DNA of 8,862 nt, taken from positions 1 through 8,862 of the forward strand of contig JBFLWG010000040.1 in the NCBI GenBank assembly GCA_040757795.1, given 5' to 3'. Below are positions 1 to 5,892 of the stretch, piece after piece (the stretch's first letter is position 1; each line of letters opens with the position of its first letter). This stretch comes from DYTO01 sp040757795 (lineage in GTDB: Archaea > Hadarchaeota > Hadarchaeia > Hadarchaeales > Hadarchaeaceae). Below the pieces are notes generated by a model. The model ran no database searches. It was not told the DNA's origin and saw nothing but the letters and a program-made list of their open reading frames with translations. Made by a program: the position numbers and the translations under genes.

Positions 1-1233
1 GATGAGACTGTCGGTGCGATTCCCGCGTGGGAGGGCGAGCTGATCCCTGTGCCGTTCGAGGTCGCTCAGGAGGTCGGGATGCTGAGGGGGCGCGCAGGGA
101 AGGCGCTGAAGGCCGGGCGCAGGGAGGAGGCGGCCGCGCGCCTTGCTGAAGACTACTTCCTCAGACGGGAAGCTGCCGGTTGGTTCTTGGACGAAATCTC
201 AGAGTGCTTACAGGGGTCCGAAGTCCCTGTCAAAGACTTGATGATGGAGTCAGGCGGGGGGTTCGTGGTGCTGCACATGTGCTTCGGCAGCCTCGTCAAC
301 AACACCATAGGCTGGGTGCTTGGTACCATGCTGTCGGCGAGGCTTGGCGCCAGCGTTGCCGTGAAGGTGGACCCCTACCGAGTGGCATTCAGGTTCCCGG
401 GGGATGCGAGGCCAGATCTGGTGGAAGAAGCCCTCACAAACCTGTCGCCTGGCCAGCTGAAGGCGGTCACCGAGCTGACGATGAAAAACAGCTCCATGTT
501 CAGGTGGCGCCTCGTACATGTCGCCAAGCGCTTCGGGGCAATCAAGAGGGGCGCTGACCTCAGCAGCATAAACCTTGGACGCCTAGTCGGGACATTTGAA
601 GGCACCCCAATCTACAGGGCGGCCCTCAGGGAGGTCATGCTGGAGAAACTGGACATTGCCAGGGCTGGGGAGGTCCTGAAAAAGATTGGCTCGGGCGAGG
701 TCAAAGTTCTCAAGTCGGAGGGGAAGGAGCCGACGCCTCTTGCATGGGCCATCCTTGACGAGCTCTCGGGAGGGGAGCTGGTCATGCCTAAGCGGGCGGA
801 GAGGGAGATACTGGCGGCTGTTAAGCGGAGGCTGGAGCAGAAATGGGTGAGGCTCCACTGCATGAATTGCAACCAGTGGACAATCAACACGAGGGTGAAG
901 AGGCTACCTGACTCTGTTGAATGCAGCAAGTGCGGGGCCAGATTTGTGACAGTCCTGCCTTTCGAGCACAGGGAGGCGCTGGCCGCGATAAGGAAGAAGG
1001 CGGCTGGGGGGCGGCTGACCGAGAAGGAGAGGCGGCTTGTGGAAAAGGCGGCGCAGTCGGCGACCCTCATTCTGCATTACGGGAAGAAGGCCGCTATCGC
1101 GCTGGCGGGCAGGGGTGTAGGGCCCAGCGTCGCCACAAGGATCCTAGCGAAGAGGCCGGACGGCGACAAACTTTACAGGGAGATACTCAAGGCGGAGAAG
1201 ACGTACGCACGCACGAGAAGGTTCTGGGACTGA
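1..1233 (+). CDS. lhr: Lhr-family ATP-dependent helicase, C-terminal part (5' end outside window)
   Basis: The reading frame is open from base 1, so the gene starts upstream; the GTG at 49 is only an internal codon. The first visible residues (GAIPAWEGELIPVPFEVAQE) read as the end of the Lhr helicase core. They are followed by a DEAD/H-associated region: GGFVVLHMCFG, then a VDPYRVAFRFP segment, then FRWRLVHVAKRFGAIKRGAD. About 410 residues are visible; archaeal Lhr proteins are roughly 850-950 residues, so the motor domains lie outside. Near the C-terminus are two CxxC pairs (codons at 859, 868, 922 and 931), a likely zinc ribbon, followed by a basic helical tail. Lhr proteins are superfamily 2 3'-5' helicases acting on DNA or RNA:DNA in repair and RNA metabolism. 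The gene ends 51 bases before the HD gene. Family assignment is from recognised sequence; its exact role in this organism is inferred. Confidence 0.88.
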   Translation, partial: DETVGAIPAWEGELIPVPFEVAQEVGMLRGRAGKALKAGRREEAAARLAEDYFLRREAAGWFLDEISECLQGSEVPVKDLMMESGGGFVVLHMCFGSLVNNTIGWVLGTMLSARLGASVAVKVDPYRVAFRFPGDARPDLVEEALTNLSPGQLKAVTELTMKNSSMFRWRLVHVAKRFGAIKRGADLSSINLGRLVGTFEGTPIYRAALREVMLEKLDIARAGEVLKKIGSGEVKVLKSEGKEPTPLAWAILDELSGGELVMPKRAEREILAAVKRRLEQKWVRLHCMNCNQWTINTRVKRLPDSVECSKCGARFVTVLPFEHREALAAIRKKAAGGRLTEKERRLVEKAAQSATLILHYGKKAAIALAGRGVGPSVATRILAKRPDGDKLYREILKAEKTYARTRRFWD

Positions 1234-1247
1234 GACTGGCACAATAG

Positions 1248-1255
1248 CTTTTTAC
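1248..1255 (+). promoter_or_regulatory. Putative TATA box of the HD phosphohydrolase gene
   Basis: CTTTTTAC lies in the 51-base gap after the helicase gene, about 33 bases before the ATG at 1285. No Shine-Dalgarno sequence sits in front of that ATG, which fits a very short leader. The call rests only on motif and spacing. Confidence 0.45.
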
Positions 1256-1284
1256 AATCGCGGGCGAGTTCATCGTGTGGCAGA

Positions 1285-2547
1285 ATGGCTGATGAAAAAA
1301 CAATCCACGACCCGGTCCATGGCAGCATGACACTGGGTGGGATTATCCTTGATTTGATAGACACCGCAGAGGTGCAGCGTCTCCGAGGCATCCGCCAGCT
1401 GGGACTTGCGAACGTGGCGTTCCCCGGCGCGAACCACTCCCGCTTCGAGCATGCCCTTGGGGTCGGTCACCTGGCCTTGAAGGTCGCGAACAAGCTCGGC
1501 CTGAAAGAAGACGAGAAAAACCTCCTTGTGGCTGCCGCAACCCTCCATGACGTCGGCCATGCCCCTTACTCCCACACCCTTGAGCACCTGATGGTTGACT
1601 ACCTCAAGAAGGACCACATGGAGATCACCGGGCAGATCATCCAGGGTAAGATGAGCATCGCCCCTGAAAACGAGGCGGGCCTGAGGAAGCTCGGCCTCTC
1701 CCGGGCGAACCAGGTCCTGAAAAAATGGGGAGTCTCTTCAAGCGAAGTTTCCCAGCTGCTTGTGGGAAAGCACAGGCGCAGATACCTGGGGGACCTCATC
1801 CACAGCGAGGTGGACGTGGACCAGATGGACTATCTTCTTAGGGACTCCCACTTCACCGGCGTCGCGCTCGGGATGGTTGACATAGATCGGCTGATGAGGA
1901 CATTGGTCGTGCACGGCGGCCGCACCTGCATCATGTCAAAGGGAGTGGAGGCGGTCGAGGGGCTCCTGACGGCGAGGGGACTGATGTACAGCTCGGTCTA
2001 CTACCATCATACTGTGCGGGCGGCCGAGGTCATGATGACGAACGCTGTGGACATGGCCCTGGAGAAGGGCAGGTTCAGCAAAAACTTCTTCCTGATGGAC
2101 GACGCGCAGCTGATGGAGCAACTCAGCTCGGCTGGAGGTTACCCAGCGGAGATGGCCGCGAGGCTTCGCTACAGGCAGCTGTTCAAGTCGGCCTACGTGG
2201 AGACCAGGAAGGAGCTCAGCGATTCGGAAAAGAAGAGGTACCTGACGCGCTTCGGCAAGTGGAGCGACGTGAGGGCGGCCCAGGACGGGATAGCCGACGA
2301 GGCGGGCGCTGAGCGAGGCCGCGTCCTGCTGGACGTGCCGATCGTGGACATCATAACTTCGGAGCCGAGGATAGCCAAAGTCGACATGCCGGTTGTCCAT
2401 GACGGGAAGGTTTCCAAGCTTTCTAAAGTTTCGCCGCTGGCAACAGCTTTGAAGCAGAGGCAGGCCCCGAGGTACATGCTCCGCGTCATTTCCGAGGAAA
2501 AGCTGGCAAGAAAAGTCAAGCGGGCCGCCGAGCGGGTTTTGGGTTAA
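1285..2547 (+). CDS. HD-domain phosphohydrolase, SAMHD1/dNTPase-like
   Basis: A 420-residue protein of the HD superfamily (COG1078 type). The catalytic set is intact. RFEH at residues 53-56 supplies the first metal histidine, HDVGHAPYSH at 88-97 carries the HD pair, H111 matches a further conserved histidine, and VDVDQMDYLLRD at 176-187 supplies the last metal aspartate (D179) plus the tyrosine and aspartate seen in SAMHD1 (Y183, D187). The N-terminus (IHDPVHG) is also typical. Family members hydrolyse dNTPs to deoxynucleoside and triphosphate, although many archaeal ones are untested. The ATG at 1285 is chosen because the family N-terminus begins there. The gene is probably transcribed alone, since it has its own promoter-like box and its 3' end overlaps the convergent membrane-protein gene by 4 bases. 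Substrate and any antiviral role are unknown. Confidence 0.85.
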   Translation: MADEKTIHDPVHGSMTLGGIILDLIDTAEVQRLRGIRQLGLANVAFPGANHSRFEHALGVGHLALKVANKLGLKEDEKNLLVAAATLHDVGHAPYSHTLEHLMVDYLKKDHMEITGQIIQGKMSIAPENEAGLRKLGLSRANQVLKKWGVSSSEVSQLLVGKHRRRYLGDLIHSEVDVDQMDYLLRDSHFTGVALGMVDIDRLMRTLVVHGGRTCIMSKGVEAVEGLLTARGLMYSSVYYHHTVRAAEVMMTNAVDMALEKGRFSKNFFLMDDAQLMEQLSSAGGYPAEMAARLRYRQLFKSAYVETRKELSDSEKKRYLTRFGKWSDVRAAQDGIADEAGAERGRVLLDVPIVDIITSEPRIAKVDMPVVHDGKVSKLSKVSPLATALKQRQAPRYMLRVISEEKLARKVKRAAERVLG

Positions 2548-3095
2548 CCAAGGGCCCTGCGTCCTATCTCGGTTGGCCTGAGCGCGGTATCGAGGTAGCC
2601 AAGCACCTGCAACCTCGTGATCTGGCCTTTACCAATTATGAGGGGGACGCCCGCCTCTTCAGACGCTTTTTCAATCGTGTTCCCCGCGATCAGGCTATTC
2701 ATCATTACTCTACCGACTTCACCAACCTGGAATTCGTCGGCGAGCCTTACTTTCATCCCCTCGCTGAGCTTGGAGCGCTTGAGTATTGCGGCAAAGAGCA
2801 TGGGGCTGGGAGGCACGCCGTACTTCCGGCGCAGCGTCCTCTGGCTGATCTTGGAGCCGGCTATGGCCGACCTAAGACTCTCCATGTCCCGGGCAAACTC
2901 GTAAAGCGAGGCTTCCCCGGCCACCTCTTTCGACTCCTTGGTCTCCTCGATCTTCATGCATGCAAGCTTGAGCTGCCTTTCGAGGGCGGCCTTTTCCTTT
3001 TTGAGCTTCCCCAAGTCTTCCGGCCCCCTCCTCCCAAACATCAGGAGGGCGAGAAGGACCCCTATCACGGCCAGCAGCGAGATTTCAATCCACAT
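2544..3095 (-). CDS. Unrecognised membrane-anchored coiled-coil protein
   Basis: A 183-residue protein that I do not recognise as a named family. Residues about 5-20 form a single hydrophobic segment, followed by GRR, so the remainder is probably cytoplasmic by the positive-inside rule. Residues about 28-60 are rich in Lys, Glu and Leu and look like a coiled coil. The remaining roughly 120 residues form a globular domain with KISQRTLRRKYGVPP near residues 82-96 and GKGQITRLQVLGYLDT near 155-170. Both could be helix-turn-helix-like, but this is only an impression. The gene is divergent from the CARF-like gene, with 116 bases between starts, and convergent with the HD gene. A TATA-like TTTAAA lies about 29 bases upstream of the ATG with no Shine-Dalgarno sequence. 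It is real by length, a plausible N-terminal anchor and promoter position; its function is unknown. Confidence 0.75.
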   Translation of the reverse strand: MWIEISLLAVIGVLLALLMFGRRGPEDLGKLKKEKAALERQLKLACMKIEETKESKEVAGEASLYEFARDMESLRSAIAGSKISQRTLRRKYGVPPSPMLFAAILKRSKLSEGMKVRLADEFQVGEVGRVMMNSLIAGNTIEKASEEAGVPLIIGKGQITRLQVLGYLDTALRPTEIGRRALG

Positions 3096-3121
3096 GTTAC
3101 AAAATTATTCAACTCAAGTGG

Positions 3122-3127
3122 TTTAAA
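3122..3127 (-). promoter_or_regulatory. Putative TATA box of the membrane-anchored protein gene
   Basis: TTTAAA on the minus strand is centred about 29 bases before the ATG at 3095, which would give a leaderless or nearly leaderless transcript. It shares the 116-base divergent intergenic region with the CARF-like gene promoter. Confidence 0.5.
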
Positions 3128-3182
3128 CATAACGGGGCGATGTGTGGTTCTTTGTTTAACAATATTACAGCACTTCAGTAGC

Positions 3183-3190
3183 CTTTTTAT
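3183..3190 (+). promoter_or_regulatory. Putative TATA box of the CARF-like gene and thrC
   Basis: CTTTTTAT is centred about 25 bases before the ATG at 3212, the spacing expected for leaderless archaeal transcription. This supports 3212 rather than the in-frame ATG at 3221. It would drive both the CARF-like gene and the closely following threonine synthase gene. Confidence 0.5.
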
Positions 3191-3211
3191 TCACCCAAGA
3201 AAACCATCTGG

Positions 3212-3691
3212 ATGAGAATCATGAAGGTGGCGATTCAGGGTTTGGGCGAGGTCCCAACGACAGTGATGGTGGTTTTTGAGCAGGAGAAACCAGACGTCTC
3301 CTATATCATCTGCTCCGACTATCAGCTCAAGCATGTCGCGAAGTCTTACGGGTACACAAAGACCAACGAGGAGATCATCAAGGAGGCCGCAGCTAAAGCT
3401 GGGGTGAAGCTGGAATTATGTGTCAAGGATGTTTTCGACCCCACGGTTGTCGGGGAGTGCTTGGGAGAGATACTAAACAAGCTGAACCCGAAGGAGGACG
3501 AGGTGATCGTCAACTACACGGGCGGCTCGGCCGTCGTCAGGCTTCTTTTGGGGACATTGGGTGTCGTACTCTCGATGGTCATGAAGGCGAGGGTCATCTA
3601 CGCGATAAAGTACCCGCACGGAGTGGACGTCTCCGCGGACCACACGGATGCCCTGAGGGACATTTTCCAGCGCCTCAAGATCATAACGTGA
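3212..3691 (+). CDS. Stand-alone CARF-like (CRISPR-associated Rossmann fold) domain protein
   Basis: A 159-residue protein with the outline of a CARF domain and nothing else. The first strand (KVAIQGLGEVPTTV, residues 5-18) has the G-x-x-P-T-T layout typical of the CARF first loop. It is followed by a strand and pocket region (VSYIICSD, 29-36), then after an alternating helix/strand stretch comes VIVNYTGGSAVVRLLLG (98-114), matching the conserved N-x-TGG-[TS] motif. The lysine often seen right after that motif is alanine here (A107). The C-terminus ends with KYPHG and LRDIFQRL. CARF domains bind cyclic oligoadenylates made by type III CRISPR systems, and some single-domain members (Crn1) degrade them. 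There is no HEPN, HTH or nuclease domain, and no CRISPR gene in view. The fold call is by motif; ligand and activity are inferred. It lies 19 bases before thrC, probably in the same transcript. Confidence 0.55.
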   Translation: MRIMKVAIQGLGEVPTTVMVVFEQEKPDVSYIICSDYQLKHVAKSYGYTKTNEEIIKEAAAKAGVKLELCVKDVFDPTVVGECLGEILNKLNPKEDEVIVNYTGGSAVVRLLLGTLGVVLSMVMKARVIYAIKYPHGVDVSADHTDALRDIFQRLKIIT

Positions 3692-3701
3692 TTTTCGGGC
3701 T

Positions 3702-3707
3702 GGTGAG
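3702..3707 (+). promoter_or_regulatory. Shine-Dalgarno sequence deciding the TTG start of thrC
   Basis: GGTGAG ends four bases before the TTG at 3711. There is no ATG or GTG nearby before the zinc-ribbon cysteines at residues 5 and 8, so this site supports TTG as the true start. Unlike the promoter-proximal genes here, this internal operon gene carries a ribosome binding site. Confidence 0.6.
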
Positions 3708-3710
3708 AGC

Positions 3711-4937
3711 TTGATACTCAGGTGTCTCAAGTGCGGCCACGAGCACCTGCCGAAAAAAAGCCTGTACACTTGCGAAAGGTGCGGCGGGAAAATTGAGGTT
3801 GTTTACGAATATGGAAAGGTTGCCCTGACAAAAGAGCGGCTTTCCAAGGGGCGCGGGATCTGGAGATATTCCGAGCTTCTGCCGATCTCAAGCAGTGGGA
3901 ACATCGTGAGCTTGGGCGAGGGGGGCACCCCGCTTCTCGAGGCAAACAACTTGGCGCGGGACCTCGGGATGAAACGACTTTACCTGAAGGACGAGACCCG
4001 CAACCCCACCGGATCTTTCAAAGACAGGATGATGAGCGTCGGCGTCTCGAAGGCGGCGGAGTTCGACGCGGAAGCCGTGGTGACGGCGTCAAGCGGGAAC
4101 GCGGCGGTGTCTCTGGCGGCATACTCAGCAAAAGCCGGGATAAAATGCTACGCCTTCGTGCCTTCTCACGCGCCGGAAAGCAAGATAGCCCAGCTGTCGA
4201 TGCACGGGGCCAGGGTCGTCAAGGTGGCCGGGATGAAGAAGGGGGACCCGACGTACACAATGATGCTGGAGTCATGGAAGAGGTTCGGCTGGCACCCGAT
4301 ACCGAGCGCCGGGGCGTTCAACCCATACCACTGGGAGGGCATCAAGACAATGTCTTACGAGGTTTGCGAGGGGCTGGGATGGAAGGCTCCCGACTGGGTG
4401 ATTGTGCCTACTGGCGCCGGAACCCTGCTTTCTGGAAGCGCGAAAGGATATTTTGAGTTTGACCAACTGGGGATTGTTAAGGGCGTGCCAGGGATGGTTT
4501 GTGTTCAGGCGAAAGGGAGCGCCCCGATTGTGAAGGCTGTAAAAGAAAAAATCCCGCCTGAAAAAATAGAGACCTGGCCGAACCCAAAAACAATCGCTGG
4601 AGGGTTGATAGATCCCTACCCATGGGACGCCGACACTGCCATCCCGGCAATCAAGCGCTCGGGCGGGGCAGCAGCAGCTGTGAGCGACGAAGAGATCCTA
4701 GATGCCGAGAGGATGCTGGCCAGGCGTGAGGGGATTTTCGCCGAACCTTCCGGGGCGGCGGGGGTGGCGGGGCTGAGAAAGCTTTTGGATGATGGAACCA
4801 TTGGCCCGTCCGATGTTGTCGTGGTCCAGGTCACTGGGGGCGGGCTGAAGGATGTGAGGGTCGCTCTGGAAATTTCAGAAAAACCCGTCGCCATCGAGCC
4901 CAAGTTGGAGCAGCTCGAGAAGTTTTTGAAAGCTTAA
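3711..4937 (+). CDS. thrC: Threonine synthase (PLP-dependent)
   Basis: A 408-residue fold-type II PLP enzyme of normal archaeal length. It converts O-phospho-L-homoserine to threonine and phosphate in the cytoplasm. Residues 5-24 hold an N-terminal zinc ribbon (CLKCG and CERCG). SLGEGGTPL (67-75) is the usual entry motif. NPTGSFKDR (98-106) carries the PLP-binding lysine K104. ASSGNAAVSLAAY is the phosphate-contacting asparagine loop, PTGAGTLLSG binds the cofactor phosphate, and AEPSGAAGVAGL lies near the C-terminus. The start is TTG with a GGTGAG ribosome site. Cysteate synthase, a close relative in some methanogens, cannot be fully excluded by eye. The gene follows the CARF-like gene by 19 bases and no other threonine-pathway gene is in view. 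Confidence 0.93.
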   Translation: MILRCLKCGHEHLPKKSLYTCERCGGKIEVVYEYGKVALTKERLSKGRGIWRYSELLPISSSGNIVSLGEGGTPLLEANNLARDLGMKRLYLKDETRNPTGSFKDRMMSVGVSKAAEFDAEAVVTASSGNAAVSLAAYSAKAGIKCYAFVPSHAPESKIAQLSMHGARVVKVAGMKKGDPTYTMMLESWKRFGWHPIPSAGAFNPYHWEGIKTMSYEVCEGLGWKAPDWVIVPTGAGTLLSGSAKGYFEFDQLGIVKGVPGMVCVQAKGSAPIVKAVKEKIPPEKIETWPNPKTIAGGLIDPYPWDADTAIPAIKRSGGAAAAVSDEEILDAERMLARREGIFAEPSGAAGVAGLRKLLDDGTIGPSDVVVVQVTGGGLKDVRVALEISEKPVAIEPKLEQLEKFLKA

Positions 4938-4950
4938 ATCTCGCGGCCGC

Positions 4951-4958
4951 TATTAAAT
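4951..4958 (+). promoter_or_regulatory. Putative TATA box of the four-helix membrane protein gene
   Basis: TATTAAAT is centred about 28 bases before the ATG at 4983, supporting a leaderless start there. A second A/T-rich stretch at 4933-4939 (CTTAAAT), overlapping the thrC stop codon, could instead serve a start at the GTG 4959. Confidence 0.4.
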
Positions 4959-4982
4959 GTGAAACAACCGGGCGGGGGTGAA

Positions 4983-5387
4983 ATGTTGGAAAAGAAAACA
5001 GCGGCAATAATCGCGCTAGTCGGCGGAATTCTGGCACTGGTCAGCATTGCTCTCCCGTGGATTTCTGTGACGGTTTTAGGATTCAGCGTCAGCGCTTCGG
5101 GGGTTGATGTCTTGAGAATTGGCGGAGAGGGGGCCATCATGGGCGGACTGGCGCTGATAGGCGGAATTCTGGCCCTGCTGGGCGCGCTTGGGGCACTGAC
5201 TGCCAAGATACCTGCGAAGCTTCTGCCAATCGGGGGAATACTTGCTATTGTCGGAGGAATATGGGCAGTCGCAAGAATAGGCAGTGCTGGTCTCGGAGCC
5301 GGCGTTGTTGGTTTCGGAGTTTACATAGTGATAGTCGGGGCAGTGCTTGCGCTGTTGGGATATTTCGGCGCTCGAGGCAAAAAATAG
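4983..5387 (+). CDS. Small membrane protein with about four transmembrane segments
   Basis: A protein of 134 residues from the ATG at 4983, or 142 from an in-frame GTG at 4959. The ATG is preferred because hydrophobic sequence follows it directly and a TATA-like box sits about 28 bases upstream. Glycine-, alanine- and leucine-rich segments form about four helices: IIALVGGILALVSIALPW, then GGLALIGGILALLGALGAL, then LPIGGILAIVGGIWAV, and GVVGFGVYIVIVGAVLALLG. The tail is GARGKK. No catalytic or binding motif is visible, and I cannot assign a family or function. Helices 1, 2 and 3 share a GGILA(L/I) pattern, so the protein may derive from an internal helical repeat. It ends 14 bases before a T-rich terminator and is probably transcribed alone. 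Confidence 0.75.
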   Translation: MLEKKTAAIIALVGGILALVSIALPWISVTVLGFSVSASGVDVLRIGGEGAIMGGLALIGGILALLGALGALTAKIPAKLLPIGGILAIVGGIWAVARIGSAGLGAGVVGFGVYIVIVGAVLALLGYFGARGKK

Positions 5388-5400
5388 CCGAACGGACATG

Positions 5401-5420
5401 TTTTTTATTTTTGTTTTTTT
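5401..5420 (+). terminator. T-rich archaeal-type terminator after the membrane protein gene
   Basis: Three T-runs (six, five and seven Ts separated by single A and G) begin 14 bases after the stop codon of the membrane protein gene. Archaeal RNA polymerase terminates on such runs without needing a hairpin. Confidence 0.65.
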
Positions 5421-5533
5421 ACAAACACGCGGCGTCATCGACGAATCTCGCGAGCGCGACAGCTTTTTCATGGAGTGGGCGGACATTCCAGCACAGCAGA
5501 TACGTTAACAATACTGCGGTGAAAGTATGTAAT
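5421..5533. other. Gene-free spacer between two facing terminators
   Basis: I see no protein gene here: there are only very short ORFs, no promoter I trust and no tRNA. On the minus strand it contains TGAAAAA (5472-5466) and CGAGATTCG (about 5452-5444), both also present in the neighbouring RNA gene in the same order. This may be a decayed partial copy of that RNA's 3' hairpin region or chance similarity. Confidence 0.4.
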
Positions 5534-5545
5534 CCAAATAAAAAT
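5534..5545 (-). terminator. T-run terminator of the candidate non-coding RNA
   Basis: On the minus strand ATTTTTATTTGG follows immediately after the 3' half of the closing stem, giving a stem plus T-run exit signal. Confidence 0.5.
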
Positions 5546-5775
5546 GGCGGGGATTTCGGCCCATTCCTTACTTTCTCAACGAGCTAGCGAATCTCGACCA
5601 CTTCGCCCACTCGCTGTTTTTTCACGTCAGGGCCTTTCTCCCGCAGTCGTTGCCTTTCCCCGATCTTCCCGGAGATTATCCGCGTCCTTCCCCGGTTTTT
5701 CGCCCGGGTTTTTACACGGCGCCCCGTTGCCCTTAGGCTTCGGTTCGGCCTCCTCTGCAGGTTTTCATCCCCGCC
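5546..5775 (-). ncRNA. Candidate structured non-coding RNA, about 230 nt, family not recognised
   Basis: The minus strand has a TATA-like TTTAAATA at 5805-5798. About 25 bases downstream the predicted RNA begins GGCGGGGAU (5775-5767), which pairs perfectly over 9 bp with AUCCCCGCC (5554-5546), and a T-run follows at once (5544-5540). Inside, CCUGCAG (5761-5755) pairs with CUGCGGG (5646-5640). AGGC/GCCU (5751-5748 with 5738-5735) and CCCGG/CCGGG (5708-5704 with 5695-5691) make local hairpins. GGCCC (5634-5630) pairs with GGGCC (5562-5558). That last pair encloses a long hairpin: CAGCGAG/CUCGUUG (5616-5610 with 5583-5577) plus GGCGAA/UUCGCU (5607-5602 with 5591-5586). Unpaired stretches are purine-rich with A-runs. 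I do not see the conserved AGUCC and ACAGAA elements of RNase P RNA or the AGCAGCC loop of SRP RNA, and it is not a tRNA or 5S rRNA. Its function is unknown. Confidence 0.65.
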
Positions 5776-5797
5776 AAGAATACTTGGGTCAACCGGC

Positions 5798-5805
5798 TAT
5801 TTAAA
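5798..5805 (-). promoter_or_regulatory. Putative TATA box of the candidate non-coding RNA
   Basis: TTTAAATA is centred about 26 bases upstream of the first base of the closing stem at 5775. A promoter placed exactly where the predicted RNA begins is independent support for the RNA gene. Confidence 0.55.
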
Positions 5806-5821
5806 ATTTTTTTATGAAGTG

Positions 5822-5830
5822 GATATATTT
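5822..5830 (+). promoter_or_regulatory. Putative TATA box of the DRG-like GTPase gene
   Basis: GATATATTT would place transcription start near 5850 and give a leader of about 40 bases before the ATG at 5893. A second A/T-rich stretch near 5876-5883 is too close to the ATG to act as its TATA box. The site lies about 25 bases from the divergent RNA gene promoter. Confidence 0.4.
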
Positions 5831-5892
5831 CAGCTTCGGAGCTAGGCAGAAAATCTGTTATTTGCCAGAATGGGTAGTATATTTGATGGAAA

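Noticed and set aside
49..1233. A complete helicase-associated gene starting at the GTG at 49
   Set aside because: The frame is open to base 1 and those codons encode family-like sequence (GAIPAWEGELIP), so the gene is truncated by the window edge.
4959..4982. GTG at 4959 as the start of the membrane protein
   Set aside because: Possible, but the extra eight residues (KQPGGGE) are not family-like, and the ATG at 4983 lies at better spacing from the TATTAAAT box. Kept only as an alternative.
5546..5775. The structured RNA as RNase P RNA or SRP RNA
   Set aside because: The AGUCC and ACAGAA core elements of RNase P RNA and the AGCAGCC loop of SRP RNA are not visible, and about 230 nt is short for archaeal SRP RNA. 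A covariance-model search is needed to exclude divergent forms.
5544..5804. Plus-strand ORF of 86 codons in the intergenic region
   Set aside because: Low-complexity Ser/Pro/Phe/Arg translation, exactly antisense to the structured RNA candidate, with no promoter or ribosome site.
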